A DNA stretch of 64,000 nucleotides, from contig NZ_UTBG01000041.1 in NCBI RefSeq assembly GCF_900580675.1, forward strand, positions 22,236 to 86,235, written 5' to 3'. Of the stretch, positions 27,294 through 35,460 are shown piece by piece. A program made the translations under genes and the position numbers. The stretch comes from Pseudomonas viridiflava (lineage in GTDB: Bacteria > Pseudomonadota > Gammaproteobacteria > Pseudomonadales > Pseudomonadaceae). The notes under the pieces are model-generated. The model saw only the letters and a program-made list of their open reading frames with translations. It did no database searches and was not told the DNA's origin. Within the stretch, counting starts at the first letter, position 1. Every line of letters starts with the position of its first letter.

Positions 27294-27579
27294 TCAGTGC
27301 GGTAGCGTACGGAGGGGAGTGGGCTGCAAATCGCACCCAGCCTTAGTCAGGCGCGCGGTGATGCCACGCCAGGTTTCGCGTTGGTTGAAAAGGGATTCCA
27401 GGGCTTTCAGCAGGCGCTGTGGCGGGCTGGACTGACCGAGAAAACAGCAGGACTGCAACGGAGTTTTTTGGTTTGGACGGGGCCATGGGTCGCGCATCAC
27501 GTTGACCTAACATCTGAAAGCGCTGCCTGCGGCGACTCAAACAGTCATCCAGAGAGTGCTGAGCGGCACTAAACGACAT
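27294..27579 (-). pseudogene. rspG: Broken gene in the hrpG position (rspG remnant or slippage gene)
   Basis: Between rspF and rscC, an ATG at 27579 overlaps the rspF stop (27569), so translation is coupled. This frame (MSFSAAQHSLDDCLSRRRQ...) runs to a stop at 27343, but sensible coding appears to continue in another frame that ends at 27294 (RLLKALESLFNQRETWRGI... TPLRTLPH). Removing one base from the A6 run (27464-27469) joins both into one 94-aa protein. In P. syringae hrpG (a larger chaperone-like protein) occupies this place. I cannot confirm HrpG homology from sequence; the assignment is positional. Confidence 0.5.
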
Positions 27580-27802
27580 TTATCGCGCTTTTGACATTGG
27601 CGTGGTGGTAGCTCACGTAGGATCCGATCACCGTATATCTGACCCCCTCTTTGATCCTCTCCTGGAAAATTTTGTCGAAGGCCATTGAGAGTTCTTCATC
27701 TCCCCCCCCGTTTGCAATCTCCTCATCGATTTGCTTGGAAACTCTATCGGAACGGGCTTGCTGCCTGTAGAGATCGGGAAGAAAGCGGGCGTCACTATTC
27801 AT
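27569..27802 (-). CDS. rspF: RspF, HrpF-like small type III protein
   Basis: A 77-aa, polar helical protein (RQQARSDRVSKQIDEEIAN, then FDKIFQERIKEGVRYTVIG). It is the first gene of the secretin operon, as hrpF is in P. syringae (~74 aa), and HrpF is needed for pilus assembly. The ATG at 27802 is chosen because TGGAG lies upstream and the hrp box ends only 30 bp before it; a longer frame from 27841 would begin inside the box. Confidence 0.75.
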   Translation of the reverse strand: MNSDARFLPDLYRQQARSDRVSKQIDEEIANGGGDEELSMAFDKIFQERIKEGVRYTVIGSYVSYHHANVKSAINVV

Positions 27803-27831
27803 CGTACTAACTCCAGTGGGGGTTCTACTCC

Positions 27832-27860
27832 TGTGTGGCACCCAATGAATGACCGGTTCC
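27832..27860 (-). promoter_or_regulatory. hrp box promoter of operon B (rspF-rspG-rscC-rspT)
   Basis: On the minus strand: GGAACC, exactly 16 bases, CCACACA, a perfect consensus. It is 30 bp upstream of the rspF ATG and lies between the end of operon C (rspE stop at 27904) and rspF. The same 30-bp spacing is seen at rspJ. Confidence 0.93.
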
Positions 27861-27903
27861 CTCCCGGGATTAATTTGTTAAGAAAAAAATACCAAAAGCG
27901 TTG

Positions 27904-28494
27904 CTACTTGTTCCGACCTTCGGGAGGGATGATCACCAGGTTGTTGACGGCATCAGTCCAGTTGACGTGAAACCCGCCATCTTCCGTTTCAAGAATCAAC
28001 GACCTGGCGGCAAGCCCGTCCTCGGCGCGCAGCGCCCATGGCACATCACAGTGCATGCTCAGCCATTGCTCGACATGTTCGCGGTCCGATGGATTGCACA
28101 GCAAGTTCGCCTCGACCGTCGGGAGTTGCGCCGCTAACAGCTTATTGAGCAGTACCGTAAGGCGTTGAGCGGGTACGGTCTCTTCCAGCAAGCTTCGGAT
28201 AGCCGTGTTGATGACTGAGCTGGCGGCCGTTTCCAATTGGTCGAACATCGCTTGTCGTTCCGACTCCCAGCGCTGAAGTTGTGAGTTGGCGCGCTGCCAG
28301 AACTCATTGCTTGCACTTTCCAGTATGTCCTCGCACTGGCCTTCGGCTTGGCGTATGAGCGCCTGTGCCTGGGTTTCGGCTTGTTCAAGGATGTGCCGGG
28401 CCTGGGTGTGTTCGGCAAGCATTTCCCGAGGAATCAAGGCTGTCGACAGGTCGTGAGAGCGGGCATGCAGCTCGATTTTATGGGTGCAAAACAT
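27904..28494 (-). CDS. rspE: RspE, ATPase regulator/stator SctL (HrpE)
   Basis: A 196-aa protein with a long alpha-helical, charged N-terminal half (HTQARHILEQAETQAQALIRQAEGQ) and a V/I-rich C-terminal domain, the SctL/FliH pattern. It links the ATPase to the cytoplasmic platform. ATG at 28494 is within the rspD end (17-bp overlap). It is the last gene of operon C, in the hrpE order. Confidence 0.88.
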   Translation of the reverse strand: MFCTHKIELHARSHDLSTALIPREMLAEHTQARHILEQAETQAQALIRQAEGQCEDILESASNEFWQRANSQLQRWESERQAMFDQLETAASSVINTAIRSLLEETVPAQRLTVLLNKLLAAQLPTVEANLLCNPSDREHVEQWLSMHCDVPWALRAEDGLAARSLILETEDGGFHVNWTDAVNNLVIIPPEGRNK

Positions 28495-29053
28495 GATTGG
28501 ATATCTCGCGGGAGGCGCGCAGCGCACCGTCTATGGAGGTGGAGGTTGCACGCCAAATAGCGGCTTGCCACAGAATATCCAGGCGCCCGTGAGCGTCCTC
28601 AAGCTTGGGGTGCTGCTCCAATTCCAGCACCCTCTGGTGGGCAAAGCTCAAGCGCAACCGCTGCCATATGGCGGGTGTGACCCACGCGCGCAGATAGTGC
28701 AAGGGGTCGTCGATACTCAACGTTGCCGGGCCGGGTGGCAGCGCTTTGGCCAGGCGCTGGCACCAAAGCAGCAAGCCTTGACTCAATCGACTGTCGTGCG
28801 GCGTGTTGTAGACCTCATTCACCAGCGTGAGTATGAGGTCCCGTTGTTGCGAGCTTGTCCGCACCAGCTGCAGCAAGGTCGCGGACATGGGCGGTGGAAG
28901 TTCGGGGGTGATGCCGAACAGGTTGCTCGCCCGGACGTGATGGCAGCGGGAAAGCGCCGCTGTTTCTACAAAACCGGTGTGCGTCAGCCAGTCGATGTGG
29001 GCGCTCTGCCACGGGCAGGCCCACCATTTCACCCAGCTGAGATCATCACTCAT
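28478..29053 (-). CDS. rspD: RspD, accessory sorting-platform protein SctK-like (HrpD)
   Basis: A 191-aa Trp- and Leu-rich protein (MSDDLSWVKWWACPWQSAHIDWL) located between rscJ and rspE exactly as hrpD. The central LSQGLLLWCQRLAKALPPG and ending are consistent with the YscK/HrpD family, which is weakly conserved. It presumably bridges SctD and SctQ. Call based mainly on gene order. Confidence 0.8.
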   Translation of the reverse strand: MSDDLSWVKWWACPWQSAHIDWLTHTGFVETAALSRCHHVRASNLFGITPELPPPMSATLLQLVRTSSQQRDLILTLVNEVYNTPHDSRLSQGLLLWCQRLAKALPPGPATLSIDDPLHYLRAWVTPAIWQRLRLSFAHQRVLELEQHPKLEDAHGRLDILWQAAIWRATSTSIDGALRASREISNHVLHP

Positions 29054-29831
29054 GAGCGTGTGCCATCTCAGGCTTCGGTGCCGAAGGCTGCCTTACCCTG
29101 CGGCGCCAGGCCAGCCAGGCGCCAGCACCCAGCAAGAGCGCGAGCAGGGGCGCGAGCGTGATGATAAGCCAGGTACCACGATCTTGTTCCGGCACCAGGA
29201 AAGGGCCGAAATAGGCAAGCTGCTGCTTTTCTATGTAGGCCGCAGCCGGTACGAAAACAACGGTCAGCTTGGTTGTATTGTCGATGGCTGAGGCCATGCC
29301 TGGGATGCTGCTGGCCACCAACCTGCGCACGCGCGCATTGATATTGTCGGGCTCCAGTCGCGGGTCGTGCTTGATGAATATCGAGGCGGATGCCGGTTGT
29401 ACGGGCTCTCCGGGTGCTATTCGCTCAGGCAACACCACATGCACCCGTGCGACGAGTACCCCGTCAATATTGGACAGGGTCGCTTCCAGTTCTTGTGACA
29501 GTGCATAGATGTACCGCGCACGCTCTTCAAGTGGGGTAGAGATGACCCCTTCCTTGCGAAAGATCTCGCCCAGGGTCGAGCGTGCAACCTTGGGCAGCCC
29601 GGCGGCGTCCAGGGTACGAACGGCGCGATTGATGTCACTTGCCTTGACGCGCACAGCGACGCCGTCTTTCCCCGGAATCTTTTGGGCACGGATCTGTTTG
29701 TCTGCCAGTTCCGCGATGACTTCATTGGCTTCCTGTTCGGAAATATTGCGATGGAGCTCTACGCTCTCACCACAACCGGTGAGCGAGAGCGCCAATGAGA
29801 AAAATAACAGGGTGCTTAGGCGGCGGTACAT
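29046..29831 (-). CDS. rscJ: RscJ, inner-ring lipoprotein SctJ (HrcJ/YscJ)
   Basis: A 261-aa lipoprotein: signal with lipobox SLTGC (Cys20), YscJ ring-building domains (ELHRNISEQEANEVIAELADKQI; EGVISTPLEERARYIYALSQELEATLSNIDGV; ARVHVVLPER), a C-terminal membrane helix (~218-240) and a basic tail. It forms the inner-membrane MS-ring-like structure. It follows rspB by 4 bp. Confidence 0.97.
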   Translation of the reverse strand: MYRRLSTLLFFSLALSLTGCGESVELHRNISEQEANEVIAELADKQIRAQKIPGKDGVAVRVKASDINRAVRTLDAAGLPKVARSTLGEIFRKEGVISTPLEERARYIYALSQELEATLSNIDGVLVARVHVVLPERIAPGEPVQPASASIFIKHDPRLEPDNINARVRRLVASSIPGMASAIDNTTKLTVVFVPAAAYIEKQQLAYFGPFLVPEQDRGTWLIITLAPLLALLLGAGAWLAWRRRVRQPSAPKPEMAHAHE

Positions 29832-29835
29832 GCAT

Positions 29836-30192
29836 CTACCCCATGCTTGAAATTTTGTCGCAGGCTTTTGCGATTGCGCCGACTGCCTTGATTTGCGCGG
29901 TCACCTGCACATGCGCTTCAACAAGCGCTATGGGGAGCTCGTCCATACGCTTATTCTTGCTGGCGTCCCGGAACCCTTTGGAGACACGGTTCGATATTTC
30001 CGACGATTCACCGAGGTGCCAGGCTGAATCGGTAGAGGCTACGGCGCGGGGACTTCTTTTATCTGGCTGATCGGTCTTGCTCATTTCGGCCATAAAAAAA
30101 TTGCTGTCATAGGCGCTGTGACTCTCAGCAGGTGTGCCCGCCCCTGTGTTTATCTTTCCGTTCGTTGTGAGGTCTGCGTGGGTGATGAACAT
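29836..30192 (-). CDS. rspB: RspB, inner-rod protein SctI-like (HrpB)
   Basis: A 118-aa Ser/Asp/Lys-rich protein whose last ~50 residues (LPIALVEAHVQVTAQIKAVGAIAKACDKISSMG) are a helical hairpin of the HrpB/inner-rod type. Directly before hrcJ, as in P. syringae. GAGGGAC precedes the ATG. A hairpin between rspA and rspB probably sets its lower expression. Confidence 0.8.
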   Translation of the reverse strand: MFITHADLTTNGKINTGAGTPAESHSAYDSNFFMAEMSKTDQPDKRSPRAVASTDSAWHLGESSEISNRVSKGFRDASKNKRMDELPIALVEAHVQVTAQIKAVGAIAKACDKISSMG

Positions 30193-30237
30193 ATGTCCCT
30201 CTATCGAAAGTATCGAGTGGGGTGACCCACGTTAAGT

Positions 30238-30270
30238 AAAAGCCCTCTCAACGGGCGAGTTGAGAAGGCT
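30238..30270 (-). terminator. Attenuator hairpin between the pilin gene and rspB
   Basis: On the minus strand AGCC-T-TCTCAAC-TCGCCC-GTTGAGA-G-GGCT is followed by TTTT. It lies 8 bp after the rspA stop. Such a partial terminator would let the small first gene be expressed far more than the rest of the operon, as expected for a pilus subunit. Confidence 0.7.
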
Positions 30271-30278
30271 TGATCTAC

Positions 30279-30431
30279 CTAGTAGTTGATCTTTTTGTTA
30301 AGGGCAGCCGCGGCGTTGAATGCAGCGGCTTTCCTATCGTCTTGGGCGTTTTTCACGCCATCCCATTCCTTTCCCTCTTGGGTTGCCTTAATAGCCCCTT
30401 CTTGTGGGCTCGGTAAGCCAGGTATTGCCAT
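30279..30431 (-). CDS. rspA: RspA, candidate Hrp pilus subunit (50 aa)
   Basis: A 50-codon gene starting MAIPGLPSPQEGAIKATQ and ending AAAALNKKINY. Ribosome site GAGGTGG lies 5 bases before the ATG. It is the first gene after a hrp box, sits just ahead of rspB-rscJ-rspD-rspE (the hrpA position), and is followed by an attenuator. The protein is Ala/Lys-rich, Cys-free and helical in its second half and ends in Ile-Asn-Tyr, comparable to the Ile-Ser-Tyr end I recall for P. syringae HrpA. It is shorter than known HrpA proteins (~65-113 aa). HrpA pilins diverge strongly, so sequence similarity cannot decide. Confidence 0.7.
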   Translation of the reverse strand: MAIPGLPSPQEGAIKATQEGKEWDGVKNAQDDRKAAAFNAAAALNKKINY

Positions 30432-30518
30432 GATTCCACCTCATGAACTTTAGATAAAATTGGATAACGGCTGATCGCTATCGCTCTTTTGTGAACGACA
30501 TTGAAATCGTTCGTTGTG

Positions 30519-30547
30519 TCTGTGGCTGACGAGACATAAAACGTTCC
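30519..30547 (-). promoter_or_regulatory. hrp box promoter of operon C (rspA-rspB-rscJ-rspD-rspE)
   Basis: On the minus strand GGAACG, exactly 16 bases, CCACAGA: one mismatch in the -35 half (G for C), -10 half fits CCACNNA. It is 88 bp upstream of the rspA ATG, leaving a leader of ~75 nt, longer than those of the other two operons. Confidence 0.85.
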
Positions 30548-30633
30548 AACTTTCACGGGGGAGGGGTGTGTATAAATATTTTTCTATTTGCATTACTTGA
30601 TAGCAGACATTTCCGTCGTGACGTCCAAGCCCT

Positions 30634-31557
30634 TTATCCCAGCTGTACGTCGAGTTGTTTCATCCGGTAATAGAGGGTGCGCTTGGCGACCTTCAGCTCA
30701 ACTGCCACGCTATCGACACAGTGGTCGTTACGTCGCAGCGACTCTTCAATCAGTGCTTTTTCAATCTGCTGCAACCGTGCCTTCAGGCTCATTTCATGGG
30801 CATGGGCGTCGAGTATCGGCGGTGAAAGCGGTGGCAGGCCCAGGACGAACCGTTTGGCTGAAGAGCGCAATTCGCGAACATTGCCTTGCCAGGAATGACA
30901 TAGCAATTGCTGCAGCAATTCACCGGGCGGCGTTGGGGCAGGGCATTTGAAGAGGTCGGCTTCCTGCTGGATCATCCCCAGGAACAGCGGAATGATCCGC
31001 TCGCGTCGGTCTCGCAGGGCTGGCAGTTGGAAGCTGACGACATTCAGGCGAAAGTACAAGTCGCGTCGGAAGGTGCCTTGCTCGACCATTGCCAGCAGCG
31101 ATTGCTGGGCCGACGCAATAACGCGCATGTCCACAGGGATGAACCGGGTTGAGCCCAGGCGCTCCACCCCACGCGTTTCCAGTACGCGCAGCAGCTTGGC
31201 TTGCATGCTCAATGGCATGCTGTCGATCTCATCGAGATAAAGGGTGCCCAAGTGAGCGGCTTCGACAACCCCGGCCCGCGATTGCAGCGCTCCCGTATAG
31301 GCGCCGCTGTTGACACCGAACAACTGGCTTTCTGCAAGACTCTCCGGAATGGCTGCGCAGTTCACGGCAACAAAGTTACCTCGCCGCCCTGACAGGTTAT
31401 GGATTCGTTGGGCCAAGGTATCCTTGCCCGTGCCGGTTTCACCCAATAGCAATATGTCAATACTGAGAGACGCTGTGCTAACGAGCGTACTTTCAATATC
31501 CGGGCTTTCGATCAATGAGATATCCGTTTCATTTTTCCCGAGAGGCGCGGCCGACAT
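30634..31557 (-). CDS. rspR: RspR, sigma-54-dependent activator (HrpR/HrpS-like)
   Basis: A 307-aa enhancer-binding protein without a receiver domain. Walker A LLLGETGTGKDTLAQRIH (~37-54), sigma-54 contact loop GAYTGALQSR (usual GAFTGA), Walker B TLYLDEIDSMP, R-finger region FRRDLYFRLNV and a C-terminal Fis-type helix-turn-helix (VAVELKVAKRTLYYRMKQLDV). Length is that of HrpS (~302 aa). P. syringae uses the pair HrpR+HrpS; only one gene is present here, as known for RspR of P. fluorescens SBW25. Its target is the -24/-12 promoter of rspL. Confidence 0.93.
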   Translation of the reverse strand: MSAAPLGKNETDISLIESPDIESTLVSTASLSIDILLLGETGTGKDTLAQRIHNLSGRRGNFVAVNCAAIPESLAESQLFGVNSGAYTGALQSRAGVVEAAHLGTLYLDEIDSMPLSMQAKLLRVLETRGVERLGSTRFIPVDMRVIASAQQSLLAMVEQGTFRRDLYFRLNVVSFQLPALRDRRERIIPLFLGMIQQEADLFKCPAPTPPGELLQQLLCHSWQGNVRELRSSAKRFVLGLPPLSPPILDAHAHEMSLKARLQQIEKALIEESLRRNDHCVDSVAVELKVAKRTLYYRMKQLDVQLG

Positions 31558-31794
31558 CGAAAGGGTGCTCCATTATCGCTGTGCGCTATTGAGAAAGAGT
31601 CAGCAGGCGCGGTTCAGTAGAATGGAAAGCATAAGTTTTTTCTTCCTGCGTTAAAGTAGGAACTTGCGCAGGCGCTGTAGGATAAGTTAGATGGTTTCGG
31701 GTTTATTTCTTTCTGCGGGGTAGTCAGTAGGAGGAATCTTATAATCAAAGACACATGTATAAGTTTGTTGTCAGTATGTGTACTTGTTGCCCAC
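31558..31794. other. AT-rich spacer upstream of rspR
   Basis: About 240 bp, more AT-rich than its surroundings, at the right edge of the secretion cluster. It must hold the rspR promoter. No hrp box, integrase remnant or repeat of the tRNA end was seen. Confidence 0.5.
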
Positions 31795-31825
31795 AAAAAA
31801 GCCGATGCACTGCATCGGCTTTTTT
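31795..31825. terminator. Bidirectional terminator downstream of ychF
   Basis: A6-GCCGATGCA-C-TGCATCGGC-T6: a perfect 9-bp stem with A and T runs on both sides, 28 bp past the ychF stop. It ends the conserved ychF operon and marks the boundary with the secretion cluster. Confidence 0.92.
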
Positions 31826-31852
31826 AGTTGCGACGTGAACCGCAGATAATGC

Positions 31853-32953
31853 TTACACGTTGAAACGGAAGTGCATCACGTCGCCGTCCTTGACGATATA
31901 TTCCTTGCCTTCCAGACGCCATTTACCGGCTTCCTTGGTGCCGGCTTCACCCTTGTACTGGATGAAGTCGTTGTAGGCGATCACTTCGGCGCGGATGAAA
32001 CCTTTTTCGAAGTCGGTGTGGATCACGCCGGCAGCCTGCGGGGCAGTGGCGCCGACCTTGACGGTCCAGGCACGGACTTCTTCGACACCGGCGGTGAAGT
32101 AGGTCTGCAGGTGCAGCATTTCGTAGCCCGCACGGATCACACGGTTCAAGCCAGGCTCTTCCAGGCCCAGGGCCTCGAGGAACATGTCTTTCTCTTCGCC
32201 GTCATCCAGTTCGGCGATTTCTGCTTCGATCTTGTTGCACACCGGCACCACGATCGCGCCTTCTTCCTCGGCGATGGCCTTGACCACGTCGAGCAGCGGG
32301 TTATTCTCGAAGCCATCTTCAGCGACGTTGGCGATGTACATCACTGGCTTGGTGGTCAGCAGATGGAAGCCCTTGATGACTGCCTTTTCGTCGGCATTCA
32401 TGCTCTTCATCAGGCTGCGTGCCGGTTTGCCCAGGGTGAAGTGAGCGATCAACTGCTCCAACAGGCCTTTCTGGACCACTGCTTCCTTGTCGCCGCCCTT
32501 GGCGTTACGCGCGACTTTCTGCAGTTGTTTTTCGCAGCTGTCGAGGTCGGCGAAGATCAGTTCCAGGTCGATGATTTCGATGTCGCGTTTCGGGTCGACG
32601 CTGTTGGAGACGTGAATCACGTTCTCGTCTTCAAAGCAGCGGACCACGTGGGCGATGGCATCGGTCTCACGGATGTTGGCCAGGAACTTGTTGCCCAGGC
32701 CTTCACCTTTTGACGCGCCGGCTACCAGGCCCGCGATGTCGACGAATTCCATGGTGGTCGGCAGGATGCGCTTTGGATTGACGATGGCCGCCAGTTCCTG
32801 CAGGCGCGGGTCAGGCATGGCCACGATGCCGCTGTTGGGTTCGATGGTGCAGAAGGGGAAGTTCTCCGCCGCAATACCGGACTTGGTCAAGGCGTTGAAC
32901 AGGGTGGATTTGCCGACGTTGGGCAGGCCGACGATGCCGCAATTGAATCCCAT
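31853..32953 (-). CDS. ychF: Redox-regulated Obg-like ATPase YchF
   Basis: A 366-aa P-loop ATPase of the OBG family: G1 [18 protein letters not shown] at the N-terminus, [17 protein letters not shown] (G3), a coiled-coil insert and a C-terminal TGS domain ([26 protein letters not shown]). It binds ribosomes and stress-related partners. Length equals the family's. It lies downstream of pth, 21 bp apart, in the order prs-rplY-pth-ychF. Confidence 0.97.
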   Translation of the reverse strand: MGFNCGIVGLPNVGKSTLFNALTKSGIAAENFPFCTIEPNSGIVAMPDPRLQELAAIVNPKRILPTTMEFVDIAGLVAGASKGEGLGNKFLANIRETDAIAHVVRCFEDENVIHVSNSVDPKRDIEIIDLELIFADLDSCEKQLQKVARNAKGGDKEAVVQKGLLEQLIAHFTLGKPARSLMKSMNADEKAVIKGFHLLTTKPVMYIANVAEDGFENNPLLDVVKAIAEEEGAIVVPVCNKIEAEIAELDDGEEKDMFLEALGLEEPGLNRVIRAGYEMLHLQTYFTAGVEEVRAWTVKVGATAPQAAGVIHTDFEKGFIRAEVIAYNDFIQYKGEAGTKEAGKWRLEGKEYIVKDGDVMHFRFNV

Positions 32954-32974
32954 GGTGTTTCCCCTCGGTAAGAG

Positions 32975-33559
32975 TCAGGCCTTCTGGCTGTGCAGGTTTT
33001 TCATCGCACGGTTCCATTCACCGGCGAAGATATCCGGCAGCACGCCGAGGGCAAAATCGATGCTGGCATCGAGTTTTTCCTGTTCGGCGCGTGGCGCACG
33101 ACCCAGGACGAAATTTGAAACCATACTGGCAACGCCTGGGTGGCCAATGCCAAGCCGCAGACGGTAAAAATTATTCTGATTGCCCAACTGCGCGATGATG
33201 TCGCGCAGGCCGTTGTGCCCGCCATGCCCGCCGCCCAGCTTGAGCTTGGCAACGCCGGGTGGCAGGTCCAGTTCGTCATGGGCCACCAGGATTTCCTCGG
33301 GTTTGATCCGGAAGAAGCCCGCAAGCGCCGCGACGGCCTGGCCGCTGCGGTTCATGTAGGTGGTGGGAATCAGCAGACGAACATCCTGACCCTGGTGCGA
33401 AAAGCGCCCGGTCAGGCCAAAATATTTGCGATCGGCCGCAAGGTTCACACCTTGGGCGTGCGCGATACGCTCAACAAAAAGGGCCCCCGCGTTATGCCGG
33501 GTCTGTTCGTATTCGGCGCCTGGATTTCCCAGGCCAACGATCAGTTTAATGGCAGTCAC
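32975..33559 (-). CDS. pth: Peptidyl-tRNA hydrolase
   Basis: A 194-aa enzyme that releases tRNA from dropped-off peptidyl-tRNA. Motifs [26 protein letters not shown] (catalytic His in TRHN), [42 protein letters not shown] and [10 protein letters not shown] are all present. Between rplY and ychF as in other Pseudomonas. Confidence 0.97.
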   Translation of the reverse strand: MTAIKLIVGLGNPGAEYEQTRHNAGALFVERIAHAQGVNLAADRKYFGLTGRFSHQGQDVRLLIPTTYMNRSGQAVAALAGFFRIKPEEILVAHDELDLPPGVAKLKLGGGHGGHNGLRDIIAQLGNQNNFYRLRLGIGHPGVASMVSNFVLGRAPRAEQEKLDASIDFALGVLPDIFAGEWNRAMKNLHSQKA

Positions 33560-33727
33560 GACAGGGGCCCTTCCTTTGGAGTTGTGAATAACATCGCCGC
33601 AATCAGTGTGCGGCGAAAGTGGACGACAGGCGCTAACTTATCCAGAGATAAACTTCGCGTTATCGCCCGCTTTCTCGCTACGTTCCGGTCCGCGATGTTT
33701 CCTCAAGCTCCGACGTTACAGAGAAAA

Positions 33728-34333
33728 TTACTCTGCAGCGGTTTCGCCTTCTTCATCTTCTGCTACTACACGTGGCGCGTGGACGTTGGCAACAGCCTTG
33801 TCGTCGTCGTGAGCCAGTGCAACGAACTCAACGCCTTTAGGGGCTTTGAGGTCGGACAGGTGGATGATGGTGCCGATTTCAGCAGCCGACAGGTCGACTT
33901 CGATGAACTCAGGCAGGTCTTTCGGCAGGCAGGTTACTTCCAGCTCGGTGGCAGTGTGGGAAACAACGCCGCCTTTCTTGACTGGAGCTTCTTCACCAAC
34001 AAAGTGCACAGGCACGATAGCGGTCAGTTTTTGACCGGCTACAACGCGAATGAAGTCAGCGTGCAGTACGTGGCCTTTAGCTGGGTGACGTTGCAGTGCC
34101 TTGATGATGACGTTCTGCTTCTTGCCACCAACGTTCAGCTCGATGATGTGGCTGTAGGCCGCATCGTTTTCCAGCAGTTTGGCGATTTCCTTGGCCAGCA
34201 TGCTGATGGATTCAGGGGCTTTGTCGCCACCGTAAACTACAGCTGGAACCAGGCTTGCGAGACGACGCAGGCGGCGGCTCGCACCTTTCCCCAGGTCGGA
34301 ACGCGCTTCAGCATTCAGAGTAAAATCGTTCAT
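33728..34333 (-). CDS. rplY: 50S ribosomal protein L25/general stress protein Ctc
   Basis: A 201-aa L25 of the long Ctc type: an N-terminal 5S rRNA-binding domain ([27 protein letters not shown]) and a TL5-like C-terminal domain ([36 protein letters not shown]) with an acidic tail ([10 protein letters not shown]). The ATG at 34333 follows GGAGATAC; an upstream ATG at 34357 is less likely. Confidence 0.95.
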   Translation of the reverse strand: MNDFTLNAEARSDLGKGASRRLRRLASLVPAVVYGGDKAPESISMLAKEIAKLLENDAAYSHIIELNVGGKKQNVIIKALQRHPAKGHVLHADFIRVVAGQKLTAIVPVHFVGEEAPVKKGGVVSHTATELEVTCLPKDLPEFIEVDLSAAEIGTIIHLSDLKAPKGVEFVALAHDDDKAVANVHAPRVVAEDEEGETAAE

Positions 34334-34398
34334 GTTGTATCTCCAAAATAACCACATTCGCCCTAGCGTTTGCGACCAGCGCTAAAGGCGATATGGGC

Positions 34399-34441
34399 AA
34401 AAAAGCCCCGCCCCGGCAGTATGCTGGGGCGGGGCGCTTTT
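34399..34441 (-). terminator. Rho-independent terminator between prs and rplY
   Basis: A very GC-rich stem (GCGCCCCGCCCC... GGGGCGGGGC) followed on the minus strand by T6, 32 bp after the prs stop. rplY therefore probably has its own promoter or depends on read-through. Confidence 0.88.
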
Positions 34442-34472
34442 CGTCAGTGGGAGGTTTCGTAAGGTTTGACCC

Positions 34473-35414
34473 TTAACGGAACATCGCGCTGATCGATTCT
34501 TCGTTGCTGATACGGCGAACCGCTTCGGCAACTACCGGTGCGATATCCAACTGACGGATACGCGAACAGGCTTGAGCAGCTGCGGACAACGGGATGGTGT
34601 TAGTCACCACCAGTTCGTCCAGCATGGAATTCTCGATGTTCTCGATCGCTCGGCCCGACAGCACAGGGTGTGTGCAGTAGGCGAAGACTTTAGCCGCACC
34701 GTGCTCTTTCAGGGCTTTCGCCGCGTGGCACAGGGTGCCGGCGGTGTCGACCATGTCATCAACCAGAATACAGGTACGCCCTTCGACATCACCAATGATG
34801 TGCATCACTTCAGAGTGATTGGCTTTCTCACGGCGTTTGTCGATGATCCCGAGATCCACGCCCAGGGATTTGGCAACAGCCCGTGCACGCACGACGCCAC
34901 CAATGTCCGGGGACACGATCATCAGGTTTTCAAAGCGCTGGTCTTCGATGTCATCCACCAATACTGGGGAGCCGTAGATGTTATCTACCGGGATATCGAA
35001 GAAACCCTGAATTTGGTCAGCGTGCAGGTCAACCGTGAGAACACGGTCGATGCCTACCACGGTCAGCATGTCAGCCACGACTTTCGCGCTGATAGCCACA
35101 CGTGCGGAACGCGGACGGCGATCCTGACGGGCATAACCAAAGTAAGGGATTACAGCTGTGATTCGAGTCGCTGAGGAGCGGCGGAAGGCATCAGCCATCA
35201 CGACGAGTTCCATCAGGTTATCGTTGGTCGGAGCGCAGGTCGGCTGAATAATGAAGACGTCTTTACCGCGAACGTTTTCATTGATCTCGGCTGTAATTTC
35301 GCCGTCGGAGAATTTACCGACAGAGATGTCACCGAGAGGGATATGCAGCTGACGTACGACACGTCGAGCCAGATCGGGGTTGGCGTTCCCCGTAAAGACC
35401 ATCATCTTGGACAC
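34473..35414 (-). CDS. prs: Ribose-phosphate pyrophosphokinase
   Basis: A 313-aa enzyme making PRPP for nucleotide, His and Trp synthesis. Diagnostic motifs: [76 protein letters not shown] and the PRPP loop [14 protein letters not shown]. Downstream of tRNA-Gln and ispE. Confidence 0.97.
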   Translation of the reverse strand: MSKMMVFTGNANPDLARRVVRQLHIPLGDISVGKFSDGEITAEINENVRGKDVFIIQPTCAPTNDNLMELVVMADAFRRSSATRITAVIPYFGYARQDRRPRSARVAISAKVVADMLTVVGIDRVLTVDLHADQIQGFFDIPVDNIYGSPVLVDDIEDQRFENLMIVSPDIGGVVRARAVAKSLGVDLGIIDKRREKANHSEVMHIIGDVEGRTCILVDDMVDTAGTLCHAAKALKEHGAAKVFAYCTHPVLSGRAIENIENSMLDELVVTNTIPLSAAAQACSRIRQLDIAPVVAEAVRRISNEESISAMFR

Positions 35415-35460
35415 GCGCAGTACCTAGAGGCTGAGGGTAACCTGGATGAGTATAGGAAAA

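Noticed and set aside
27802..27841. Longer start for rspF at 27841
   Set aside because: It would lie within the hrp box (27832-27860), upstream of where transcription should begin.
31614..31796. A 60-codon minus-strand frame upstream of rspR as a possible small regulator
   Set aside because: No ribosome site or hrp box, and composition looks like non-coding AT-rich DNA.
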